Shown here one piece after another: positions 1 to 5,144 of a DNA stretch of 5,144 nucleotides. The first letter of the stretch is position 1. Each line of letters begins with the position of its first letter. The notes beneath the pieces were generated by a model that was not told the origin of the DNA, ran no database searches, and saw nothing but the letters and a program-made list of their open reading frames with translations. The stretch covers positions 1-5,144 of the forward strand of contig JAEWSV010000092.1 of the NCBI GenBank assembly GCA_023398155.1, read 5' to 3'. The translations under genes and the position numbers were made by a program. This DNA comes from Spirochaetota bacterium. Its GTDB lineage: Bacteria > Spirochaetota > Spirochaetia > Treponematales > Breznakiellaceae.

Positions 1-164
1 TTGGCGGGCTTGAAGTTCTGGAAAGCCATCACCCAGCCCGCCAGCGGTACGTAGGTGAAGAGGATCACGTAGAGGACCAGGGGGATGGACATCCAGGCGA
101 GTTGTCGTTGGGTGTAAAGCCGACGAAGGAAGGTCGGTCTCCGGATCGTAGCGGTACTAGGCAT
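1..164 (-). CDS. ABC transporter permease, LplB-like carbohydrate type (N-terminal fragment)
   Basis: This is the first 54 residues of an inner-membrane permease of a binding-protein-dependent carbohydrate ABC importer; the rest lies beyond the left edge. A basic N-terminus (residues 8-20, several Arg) is followed by a hydrophobic segment at about residues 23-43, then YVPLAGWVMAFQNFKP. That last stretch resembles the conserved end of the first membrane helix in LplB/YtcP-type sugar permeases (family assignment from recall). An in-frame ATG exists at 176, but I chose the ATG at 164 because GGAG at 171-174 lies 6 nt before it, while the upstream ATG has no Shine-Dalgarno. The gene follows the solute-binding protein on the same strand with a 75-nt gap containing a strong stem-loop, as expected for a binding protein-permease operon. 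A second permease probably follows outside the window. Substrate unknown; an oligosaccharide or sugar is likely. Confidence 0.85.
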   Translation of the reverse strand, partial: MPSTATIRRPTFLRRLYTQRQLAWMSIPLVLYVILFTYVPLAGWVMAFQNFKPA

Positions 165-181
165 GAAACGCTCCATCGGGA

Positions 182-231
182 CGGCACGAAAGGCTCGCGC
201 GGCTAGGTGCCGCGCGAGCTCTCCCGTGCCG
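182..231 (-). promoter_or_regulatory. Intercistronic stem-loop between binding protein and permease genes
   Basis: A perfect 11-bp GC-rich inverted repeat (193-203 pairing with 209-219, 5-nt loop 204-208) sits inside a second 7-bp inverted repeat (182-188 with 225-231), separated by a small asymmetric internal loop. It begins 8 nt after the binding-protein stop codon and ends before the permease ribosome-binding site. No run of U follows the stem on the minus strand, so it is not a typical intrinsic terminator. By analogy with intercistronic elements such as that between malE and malF, it may block 3' exonuclease decay of the binding-protein message or cause partial termination. Either would give more binding protein than permease. 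The structure is seen directly; the role is inferred. Confidence 0.75.
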
Positions 232-239
232 CTCGGTCT

Positions 240-1880
240 TTATTTCTTTCCGCCGTACTTGGAGATGCGCTCGTCGATACCGGCCTGTACGTAGGCCTCA
301 TAGACCTTCAGGTTGGTTTTCACGAGGGCGTCCGTATATTCTTTCCACGCCGCTTCAAAGTCCGCGGGCTTGGCCAGGATGACCTTGGGCAGGTACTTGA
401 GGTAGGTCTGCTCGGCCTTGGCCCAGGCGAGCTGCGCGGGGCTGCCGTCGGGCGGGGTGATCTGCCAGGCGGGGAACCAGGAAGGATTCGGCGGCACGTC
501 GGCGTCCATGAATTCGGCGTAGCTCGTGGCTTTGTAGGCGTTCAGGACTTCGACATCCTCGGGGAAAAGGGAGGCGAAATACTCGGTCTTGTTGTCCCGA
601 AGCTCCGCCGCCATACCCTTGGGCGTGAGCCGCCCCTCGATCTTGGGCGCTTCCTGCCACCAGAGTTCCGGCAGGTTGTGGAGCTTCCAGGTCACGTCGT
701 CCCAGCGACGGCGCTGCTCGGGGGTGCAGACCGGCTCGCCGTTGACGATCGTATAATCGACCCCTTCGAGGCCCCAGGTGAAGACGCGGCGCCAAGCCGG
801 ATCCATCTGCTCATCCATGAATTTGAGGATGCGGACCGGATCCTTGGCCTTGATGCTGATGCCGAACCCGCGCTGAAGGTTCGGGGCGGGCATTTCGCGA
901 TAGCGGGGGCGGATACCCTTATCGAAGACGATGGGCAGCGGCATCATCGTCTCCCAAATCCTGTTTTGGGAGATGAGGGCCTTGGTGGCGTCGAAGAACT
1001 GCCAATGCTGGTCGTGGACGCCGAGCACCTGGCCGTTGGCGAGCTTGGCCATGTACTGGTCGTAGTTGTCCACGAAGGAGTCGCGGTCCACGAGGCCCTT
1101 CTGGTTCATCGTGTTGAGGATCTGGAACCAGCGTTTGGCTTCCGGTCCGCCGAGATGGACCCGGTACTTCTCGGTCTTCGGATCCACGATGCCGTTTCCG
1201 TCGTTCGGATATCCGGCCAGGAACTGCGGCGGGTTGATGAGGCAGAACTTATGCCAGTCGTAGGTGAGTATGGAGAAACCGATGGTGGGCTTCCCGTCCG
1301 CGGTGGTCGGGTGCTTTGCCTTGTACTTGGCGATAAGGTCGAAGTACTCGTCGATCGTCGTGATCTTCGGGTATCCGAATTCCTTCATGACCGCTTTCTG
1401 GATCCACATGGCCGAACCGGAATACCAGGTCGCGGTCACGCCGTTCTCTATGACGCCCCAATCGGGTAGGCAGTAGATGTGGCCGTCTTTCTCGAACATC
1501 TTCTTCCAAACGGTCGGGTCGGCTTGGTAGTGGCGCTTCAGGTTGGGGGCGTACTTCTCGATGAGGCCCTCCAGGGGGATGCAGGCGCCCGCTTCGATGA
1601 ATTTGTTGGAATCGATGTGGAGCAGGTCGGGATAGTCCTGACCCGCGATCATGACGCCGATCTTCTGGTCTTTCTCGCCTACGGCGATGTCCCACTTGAA
1701 GGTGACGCCGAGTTTTTCCTTGATCATCTTGTAGGCGCGGTTGTCGGCGGGGGGCATCGGCATCGGGTTGACGGTAAACACCGAGATCTCGATGGGCGGG
1801 AGCTTCGTGACCGGCTGCGCGACGGCGTTCAACGCCGAGAGCGACGCGATCAGCGACAGAGCCAAGATCGTTCTTTTCAC
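240..1880 (-). CDS. Extracellular solute-binding protein, family 1 (ABC carbohydrate importer)
   Basis: This periplasmic receptor captures a sugar or oligosaccharide and delivers it to the permease encoded just downstream. The protein is 546 residues. Residues 1-21 form a classical signal peptide: MKR, a hydrophobic core, then NAVA before Gln22. There is no lipobox Cys, so it should be a soluble periplasmic protein rather than a lipoprotein. Family landmarks are IAGQDYPDLL (about 78-87), the stretch at about 90-117 containing FIEAGACIPLEGLIEKYAPN, and DGHIYCLPDW (132-141), all typical of LplA/YtcQ-like family-1 binding proteins. The length fits that long subgroup. The start is GTG at 1880, because AGGAGG lies 6 nt upstream and the signal peptide begins exactly there. 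The frame stays open upstream to an ATG at 1967, but those 29 extra residues are hydrophilic and would mask the signal peptide. Substrate cannot be named; no glycoside hydrolase is in view to hint at it. The ATPase is not seen and may be a shared one encoded elsewhere. Confidence 0.92.
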   Translation of the reverse strand: MKRTILALSLIASLSALNAVAQPVTKLPPIEISVFTVNPMPMPPADNRAYKMIKEKLGVTFKWDIAVGEKDQKIGVMIAGQDYPDLLHIDSNKFIEAGACIPLEGLIEKYAPNLKRHYQADPTVWKKMFEKDGHIYCLPDWGVIENGVTATWYSGSAMWIQKAVMKEFGYPKITTIDEYFDLIAKYKAKHPTTADGKPTIGFSILTYDWHKFCLINPPQFLAGYPNDGNGIVDPKTEKYRVHLGGPEAKRWFQILNTMNQKGLVDRDSFVDNYDQYMAKLANGQVLGVHDQHWQFFDATKALISQNRIWETMMPLPIVFDKGIRPRYREMPAPNLQRGFGISIKAKDPVRILKFMDEQMDPAWRRVFTWGLEGVDYTIVNGEPVCTPEQRRRWDDVTWKLHNLPELWWQEAPKIEGRLTPKGMAAELRDNKTEYFASLFPEDVEVLNAYKATSYAEFMDADVPPNPSWFPAWQITPPDGSPAQLAWAKAEQTYLKYLPKVILAKPADFEAAWKEYTDALVKTNLKVYEAYVQAGIDERISKYGGKK

Positions 1881-1996
1881 AGGTGGCCTCCTCTTTTCTT
1901 TCGCGGAATAAATTCCGGAAGGGACACCCGATTCTAAGTCCCGTTCCCCGAGCGGGACATCGGTCATCTCACATGTTCACTCATAGGACAAAGAAC
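1881..1996 (-). promoter_or_regulatory. Leader region of the ABC importer operon with several small dyads
   Basis: This 116-nt gap separates the TrmH-family stop from the binding-protein start. It contains a palindrome CGGAAT-aa-ATTCCG (1904-1917) close upstream of the ribosome-binding site. It also holds an inverted repeat GTCCCG (1938-1943) with CGGGAC (1953-1958), and a further GGGAC (1921-1925) that can pair with the 1938-1942 GTCCC. The dyads are visible in the sequence. Whether they are operator sites, RNA hairpins or chance in GC-rich DNA cannot be decided here. No convincing sigma-70 promoter was found: a TAGAAT hexamer (minus strand, within 1932-1937) has no matching -35 at proper spacing. 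The operon could therefore also receive transcription from the TrmH-family gene. Confidence 0.35.
1887..1892 (-). promoter_or_regulatory. Strong ribosome-binding site deciding the GTG start of the binding protein
   Basis: The minus strand reads AGAGGAGG-CCACCT-GTG. A full AGGAGG Shine-Dalgarno sits 6 nt before GTG at 1880, and the codons that follow encode a textbook signal peptide. This sets the start 29 codons inside the longest open frame. Confidence 0.85.
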
Positions 1997-2833
1997 CTAT
2001 GGCGTACGCGGCGGCCGAGAGTCCGCGTCGCCGTTCCGGTATACGTCCCAGAGGAAGACGGTCCCCGCGCAGGCGACGTTCAAGGAATTGACCGCGCCCG
2101 AGATGGGGATGCGCACGACGTAGTCGCAGGTTTCCTTGAGGGCGACGCTCATGCCCTTCGCCTCGTTGCCGAGGACGATCGCGACCGGCTTCGCCAGTTT
2201 CCGGTCCAGGAGGGATACTTCGCCAGTGGAGTCGGTGCCGACGACCGCCAGCCCGTTCGCCGCCTTTTGCGCGGCGACCCAGGCCTTGAAGTCCTCCATA
2301 GAAGGGATTTGGACGATTTTGGAGTGGAAGACGCTTCCCAGGCTCGATCGGATGGTCTTGGGATCCCAGATATCGATGGCGTGGCCTACCACGAAGACCG
2401 CGTCCACGCGGAAGGAATTGGCCGATCGGATGATGGACCCGAAGTTGCCGTAGTCGCTCGGCCTGTCGAAGACCAGCACGAAGGGACGTTCGGGTAACGC
2501 GAGGTCGTCGAGGGCGACGTTCACAGTCTTGGCGGTGACCACTATCTCAGAAGGCTCGTCGCGGTCGCAGAGGTTGCGGTAGAGCCCGTCCGTCATCTCG
2601 ATGGTCGTGGTCCGCGGACGATCGCGGATGAGGTCCCGCGCCCAGGAAGAGAGGCCGTTCAAGTCGACGCAGACGATCCGCGTGAACTCCAGGCCGGCGC
2701 TCGCGGCCTGCTTGATGGATTCTATCCCCTCGATGAAAACCTCGGAGGCCTTGGCCCGCTTCGCGCGGTTCAGCTTGAGCGATTGGATTATCTGATACTC
2801 CGCGTTCTCGGCGCTGATGCGCAACTTGGCCAT
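1997..2833 (-). CDS. TrmH/SpoU-family RNA 2'-O-methyltransferase
   Basis: This cytoplasmic SPOUT-class enzyme transfers methyl from S-adenosylmethionine to a ribose 2'-OH in tRNA or rRNA. The protein is 278 residues, usual for family members with an N-terminal substrate-binding domain. That domain includes SEVFIEGIESIKQA (about 31-44), fitting the L30e-like RNA-binding region. All three SpoU motifs are present: motif 1 DYGNFGSIIRSA (about 127-138, with Asn130 and catalytic-type Arg136), motif 2 VAIVLGNEAKGM (about 217-228, Asn223-Glu224) and motif 3 VRIPISGAVNSLNVACA (about 240-256, with Ser250-Leu251-Asn252 at the knotted cofactor site). I chose ATG at 2833 because AAGGA lies 8 nt before it and homology begins soon after. 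ATGs at 2842 and 2881 are in frame but less well placed. The target nucleotide cannot be inferred from sequence alone, so no gene symbol is given. It is co-directional with the importer genes downstream but functionally unrelated. Confidence 0.93.
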   Translation of the reverse strand: MAKLRISAENAEYQIIQSLKLNRAKRAKASEVFIEGIESIKQAASAGLEFTRIVCVDLNGLSSWARDLIRDRPRTTTIEMTDGLYRNLCDRDEPSEIVVTAKTVNVALDDLALPERPFVLVFDRPSDYGNFGSIIRSANSFRVDAVFVVGHAIDIWDPKTIRSSLGSVFHSKIVQIPSMEDFKAWVAAQKAANGLAVVGTDSTGEVSLLDRKLAKPVAIVLGNEAKGMSVALKETCDYVVRIPISGAVNSLNVACAGTVFLWDVYRNGDADSRPPRTP

Positions 2834-2877
2834 GGGGTCCATCCTTGACCCCAGCCTATCCGTTCCCCTGCCCGATA

Positions 2878-3075
2878 TCAACCGGCCCCGCTCCCCATGA
2901 TCACGGGGTCCGTTCCCTCCTCCGCCTTAAGTGAGCGGATCGCGGCGACCGGATCGTCTTTGAAGAGGCGGGTGTTGGTCCAGTCAGCTTTTTCCAGGGT
3001 CCGCGAGAACGCCACCTTGGGCAAGCGGTTCATGGCCGCGGCCACCTCCGGCGCCATCCGCGCGTTCACCGACAA
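2878..3075 (-). pseudogene. Remnant of a dihydrofolate-reductase-like (RibD C-terminal family) gene
   Basis: A 65-residue open stretch, read from a TTG, contains MNRLPKVAFSRTLEKADWTN followed by TRLFKDDPVAAIRSLK and ends PVIMGSGAG before TGA. This matches, from recall, the central part of small DHFR/RibD-C-like reductases, where the pattern MN.xPKVVFSRTL..ADW.NTRL...DP...I..LK and then V.GSGS is well conserved. Family members are usually about 180 residues. Here roughly the first 90-100 residues are absent: upstream the frame meets TAG at about 3100-3102 without recognisable sequence. Everything after the GSG motif is also missing, including the C-terminal strand and helix. No continuation was found in the other frames around either end. 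I see no ribosome-binding site suited to the TTG. The likeliest reading is a decayed gene fragment 44 nt upstream of the TrmH-family start; an independent small protein is possible but less likely. Confidence 0.7.
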
Positions 3076-3102
3076 GACGGAGCGGGCGACGAATTCTCTA
3101 CA

Positions 3103-3318
3103 TAGCTACGAATTTTGATGGAAAAAGTATAGGTCGAAGCAGGCAAGGCCGGCAGCCATTTTTTTAACTGCGCGCAAGCGTGCGGCTAAAGGAGTCGATA
3201 TTTTGTTATCCATATACAAATATAATTTATCTATATAAAATGGTCCTATTTTGGGGATTGCAGCGTATGTCTTTTGAGGTAAGATATATACTTGGTATTT
3301 TCTTCTTGAATATTTGCT
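3103..3318. other. AT-rich divergent intergenic region, no gene recognised
   Basis: About 27% GC was counted by hand over 3181-3380, in sharp contrast to the GC-rich flanks. It includes a T7 run (3159-3165) and stretches such as 3211-3240 that are almost purely A and T. Short open frames exist, for example ATG 3240 to TAA 3326 (28 codons), but they have no ribosome-binding site and no recognisable product. The region most likely serves as upstream DNA for the lactate permease promoter (UP-element-like, possibly curved or bound by a nucleoid protein), or is old inserted DNA. Confidence 0.6.
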
Positions 3319-3347
3319 TTGACTAATTAAATATAAAATTATATAAT
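3319..3347 (+). promoter_or_regulatory. Sigma-70-type promoter for the lactate permease gene
   Basis: A -35 box TTGACT (3319-3324, 5 of 6 to consensus) and a perfect -10 box TATAAT (3342-3347) are separated by exactly 17 bp, in very AT-rich DNA. Transcription would start near 3354, giving a leader of about 128 nt before the permease ATG at 3482. Such a strong core promoter is consistent with control mainly by repression, and two operator-like palindromes lie at and just after the predicted start. In an AT-rich region the match could arise partly by chance, but the exact spacing and the operators nearby support it. Confidence 0.75.
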
Positions 3348-3361
3348 TGACCGTAGTCAGA
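3346..3361. promoter_or_regulatory. Operator-like dyad 1 at the lactate permease transcription start
   Basis: ATTGACCGTAGTCAGA is an imperfect dyad (TTGAC...GTCAg) centred at 3353.5. It abuts the -10 box and covers the predicted transcription start. It is identical to operator 2 at 13 of 16 positions, with centres 31 bp apart, close to three helical turns, so both sites face the same side of the DNA. A bound protein here would block RNA polymerase. Confidence 0.7.
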
Positions 3362-3375
3362 AAAATTCAAATAAA

Positions 3376-3393
3376 ATTTGACCGTGGTCAAAT
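3376..3393. promoter_or_regulatory. Operator-like dyad 2 (perfect 8-bp arms) downstream of the start
   Basis: ATTTGACC-GT-GGTCAAAT is a perfect palindrome with 8-bp arms and a 2-bp spacer, centred near +31 of the predicted transcript. Together with dyad 1 it forms a tandem pair for a dimeric repressor. Lactate permease genes are often controlled by FadR-subfamily GntR regulators (LldR), whose sites follow TNGTNNNACNA. This site has the opposite half-site order (GACC...GGTC), so the regulator's family is left open. No regulator gene is present in the window. Confidence 0.75.
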
Positions 3394-3468
3394 ATGGTTC
3401 TACGATGGCCTAACGTGTTCGGATCCGACCGAAGGGAATGCCGGCATCCCCGACAGCGGACGAACCTC

Positions 3469-3475
3469 AGGAGGT
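3469..3475 (+). promoter_or_regulatory. Strong ribosome-binding site of the lactate permease
   Basis: AGGAGGT lies 6 nt before ATG at 3482. This fixes the start of the permease and rejects the overlapping open frame that begins at 3394 in another frame. Confidence 0.9.
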
Positions 3476-3481
3476 CATCGT

Positions 3482-5144
3482 ATGCTCGCGCTGTTCGCGT
3501 CATTACCGATCCTATTGGTCATCGTACTCATGGTCGTCTTGAACTGGCCGGCGAAGAGGGTCATGCCCCTCGGATGGGCCCTCGCTTTGATCCTCGCCCT
3601 CATCGTCTGGAAGGTTCCGCTCAACTGGCTCGCCGGCTCGACGGTCGCCGGAGCGTTGGATGCATTCAACATCCTCATCATCGTTTTCGGCGCCATCCTG
3701 CTCATGAATACGCTCAAGAACTCCGGCGCGATCCGGACCATCAAGAGCACCTTCTACGGCATCAGCCCCGACCGCCGTATCCAGGCCATCATCATCGCCT
3801 TCCTTTTCGGCGCCTTCATCGAAGGGGCCGCAGGATTCGGAACCCCCGCGGCCTTGGCCGGTCCGCTCATGGTCAGCCTCGGCTTCCCGCCCCTGGCTGC
3901 CGCCATCCTGGCCTTGGTCGGCAACAGCACTCCGGTCAGTTTCGGCGCGGTCGGCACCCCCATCCTGGGCGGCGTGGCCCGCGTCCTGGATTCCCAGGGC
4001 GTCCGCGACTCCATCGGCCAGTACGGCTGGACATGGGAAACCTTCATCCACGAGGTCGGCGTCTACGTAGGCACCGGCCACGCGATCGTCGGAACCCTCA
4101 TGCCGCTCCTCATCGTCCTGATCATGACCAAACTGTTCGGGGAGAAGAAGAGCTTCAAGGAGGGTTTCCAAGTCCTGCCCTTCGCCCTTTTCGCGGGGCT
4201 GAGCTTCACCGTGCCGTACCTCCTCATCGCCATCTTCCTGGGGCCGGAACTCCCCTCGCTCCTGGGCGCCCTCATAGCCCTGGCCATCACCATCACCGCG
4301 GCCAAGAACGGCTTCCTCATGCCGAAGACGACCTGGGATTTCGCCGACCGTAAATATTGGGGTTCCGATTGGATCGGCACGGTGGACGTGGCGGACGTGG
4401 AGGACGGCAAGCCGAAGATGAATCCCGTCCTGGCTTGGCTCCCCTACATCCTCGTCGCAGGCCTCCTGGTGGTCACCCGCGTCCCGGCCCTCGGCATCAA
4501 GGTCCTCTTCACGTCCCCAGCGGTCACCCTTGCCTGGAAGGGAATCCTGGGCACCAAGTTGGTCTACAACCTCCAGCTCCTCTACCTGCCCGGAACGATT
4601 CCCTTCATCCTCATCGCGGTGGTGACCATCTTCCTGCACCGGATGGACGGGAAGATGGTAGGGGAGACCTGGTCCAAGAGCCTCAAGCAGATGGTTCCCG
4701 CCACCATCGCCCTGGTCTTCGCGGTCGGCATGGTCAACATCATGCGGAACTCGGGGAACAACGCGTCCGGTTACGTGGACATGCTCAAGGCCCTTTCCGG
4801 CGCGGCCGCCGCGGCGTTCGCCCCGATCTGGTTCTTCGTGGCTCCCTTCATCGGCATCCTGGGCGCCTTCATGACCGGCAGCAACACGGTGTCCAATATC
4901 CTGTTCACCACCTTCCAGTACGAAGTCGCGGCGAGCGCGGGCCTCTCCAAGGTCATCGTCGTGGCCCTCCAGGTCATCGGCGGCGCGGCCGGCAACATGA
5001 TCTGCGTGCACAACGTCGTCGCCGCCTGCACGACGGTGGGCGTCCTCGGGAAGGAAGGCAAGATCATCCGCACCAACCTGATACCCGCCTCGATCTACGC
5101 GATCATCGCGGGCATCGTCGCGACCCTGATAGCCGGCGTATTCG
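3482..5144 (+). CDS. lctP: L-lactate permease, LctP/LldP family (3' end beyond window)
   Basis: This polytopic inner-membrane carrier takes up lactate, and in some family members glycolate or D-lactate, with protons. The window encodes 554 residues with no stop before the right edge. E. coli LldP is 551 residues, so only a short tail should be missing. The protein is hydrophobic almost throughout, with about a dozen membrane segments. Family signatures visible are FGAFIEGAAGFGTPAALAGP (109-128), LVGNSTPVSFGAVGTPI (145-161), the late GAFMTGSNTVSNILFTTFQY (461-480) and GGAAGNMICVHNVVAA (500-515), followed by VGVLGKEGKIIR. A hydrophilic loop rich in Asp, Lys and Trp lies at about 281-312. The ICVHNVV version of the late motif differs from the E. 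coli form and recalls the variant in many anaerobes. It is transcribed alone from its own regulated promoter; lactate dehydrogenase genes might follow outside the window, but none is seen. Exact substrate is inferred from family. Confidence 0.94.
   Translation, partial: MLALFASLPILLVIVLMVVLNWPAKRVMPLGWALALILALIVWKVPLNWLAGSTVAGALDAFNILIIVFGAILLMNTLKNSGAIRTIKSTFYGISPDRRIQAIIIAFLFGAFIEGAAGFGTPAALAGPLMVSLGFPPLAAAILALVGNSTPVSFGAVGTPILGGVARVLDSQGVRDSIGQYGWTWETFIHEVGVYVGTGHAIVGTLMPLLIVLIMTKLFGEKKSFKEGFQVLPFALFAGLSFTVPYLLIAIFLGPELPSLLGALIALAITITAAKNGFLMPKTTWDFADRKYWGSDWIGTVDVADVEDGKPKMNPVLAWLPYILVAGLLVVTRVPALGIKVLFTSPAVTLAWKGILGTKLVYNLQLLYLPGTIPFILIAVVTIFLHRMDGKMVGETWSKSLKQMVPATIALVFAVGMVNIMRNSGNNASGYVDMLKALSGAAAAAFAPIWFFVAPFIGILGAFMTGSNTVSNILFTTFQYEVAASAGLSKVIVVALQVIGGAAGNMICVHNVVAACTTVGVLGKEGKIIRTNLIPASIYAIIAGIVATLIAGVF

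Noticed and set aside
207..1469. A 420-codon plus-strand open frame opposite the binding-protein gene
   Set aside because: It is antisense to a clearly recognisable binding protein, has a low-complexity G/R/L/D/V-rich composition typical of a reverse-frame shadow, and has no recognisable family.
1983..2000. ATAGG...CCTAT inverted repeat at the end of the TrmH-family gene as a terminator
   Set aside because: The stem is only 5 bp and A/T-containing, overlaps the stop codon, and no U-run follows on the minus strand.
1883..2497. A 204-codon plus-strand frame across the importer leader and the TrmH-family gene
   Set aside because: It is antisense to the methyltransferase with its three intact motifs, has a D/R/G-rich composition and no recognisable domain.
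3144..3165. GC-rich patch followed by seven T, resembling a plus-strand terminator
   Set aside because: Only a 3-bp stem (GGC...GCC) can be drawn before the T-run and no plus-strand gene lies upstream, so it is not supported.
3221..3226. Second TATAAT in the AT-rich region
   Set aside because: No acceptable -35 box lies 16-18 bp upstream (the hexamer there is ATATTT). TATAAT-like strings are expected in such AT-rich DNA.
3240..3326. A 28-codon frame in the AT-rich region (ATG to TAA), open further upstream without a good start
   Set aside because: It has no ribosome-binding site at a workable distance and would end inside the -35 box of the lctP promoter. Length and composition are as expected by chance.
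3394..4353. A 319-codon plus-strand frame starting right after operator 2
   Set aside because: It overlaps lctP in another frame, has no ribosome-binding site, and its product is Arg/Pro/His-rich. The AGGAGGT and family motifs support the 3482 start instead.
3512..5011. A 499-codon minus-strand open frame opposite the lactate permease
   Set aside because: It is the antisense of a high-GC membrane protein gene. The product is an extreme D/E/G/H/R-rich string, which is what the complement of hydrophobic codons gives.

Overview
The window is about 5.1 kb of chromosome-like sequence from a fairly GC-rich bacterium. Coding parts look to be roughly 60% GC by eye, and one intergenic stretch is strikingly AT-rich. 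The sugar-type binding protein has an ordinary cleavable signal peptide with no lipobox cysteine, which suggests a diderm host with a periplasm. The LplB-type permease, the style of the TrmH-family protein and the LctP permease together remind me of spirochaetes, but that placement is recall only and tentative. No tRNA, rRNA, CRISPR array, transposase or att site was seen.

Left part (1-1996, minus strand): the start of a carbohydrate ABC transporter. Reading leftwards, a family-1 extracellular solute-binding protein (240-1880) is followed by the first 54 residues of an LplB-like membrane permease (1-164), which runs off the left edge. A large perfect stem-loop (182-231) lies between them and probably lets the binding protein be made in excess of the permease. 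The binding-protein leader (1881-1996) holds several small dyads.

Middle (1997-3075, minus strand): a complete TrmH/SpoU-family RNA 2'-O-methyltransferase (1997-2833). Upstream of it is a remnant of a dihydrofolate-reductase-like (RibD C-terminal family) gene (2878-3075) that has lost both ends.

Right part (3115-5144, plus strand): an AT-rich divergent intergenic region (about 27% GC over 3181-3380, counted by hand) leads into a near-consensus sigma-70 promoter (TTGACT, 17 bp, TATAAT). Two matching palindromic operators follow, centred 31 bp apart, one on the predicted transcription start and the other just downstream. They precede a 554-residue, almost complete lactate permease of the LctP/LldP family (3482-5144), which is open at the right edge.

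I see two independent uptake functions: an inducible-looking carboxylate permease and an ABC sugar or oligosaccharide importer. A housekeeping RNA-modification gene lies between them. I do not see a new multi-gene system. The most informative non-coding signal is the double operator at the lactate permease promoter. Its half-site does not match the usual FadR/LldR-type consensus, so the regulator is unidentified and is not encoded here.
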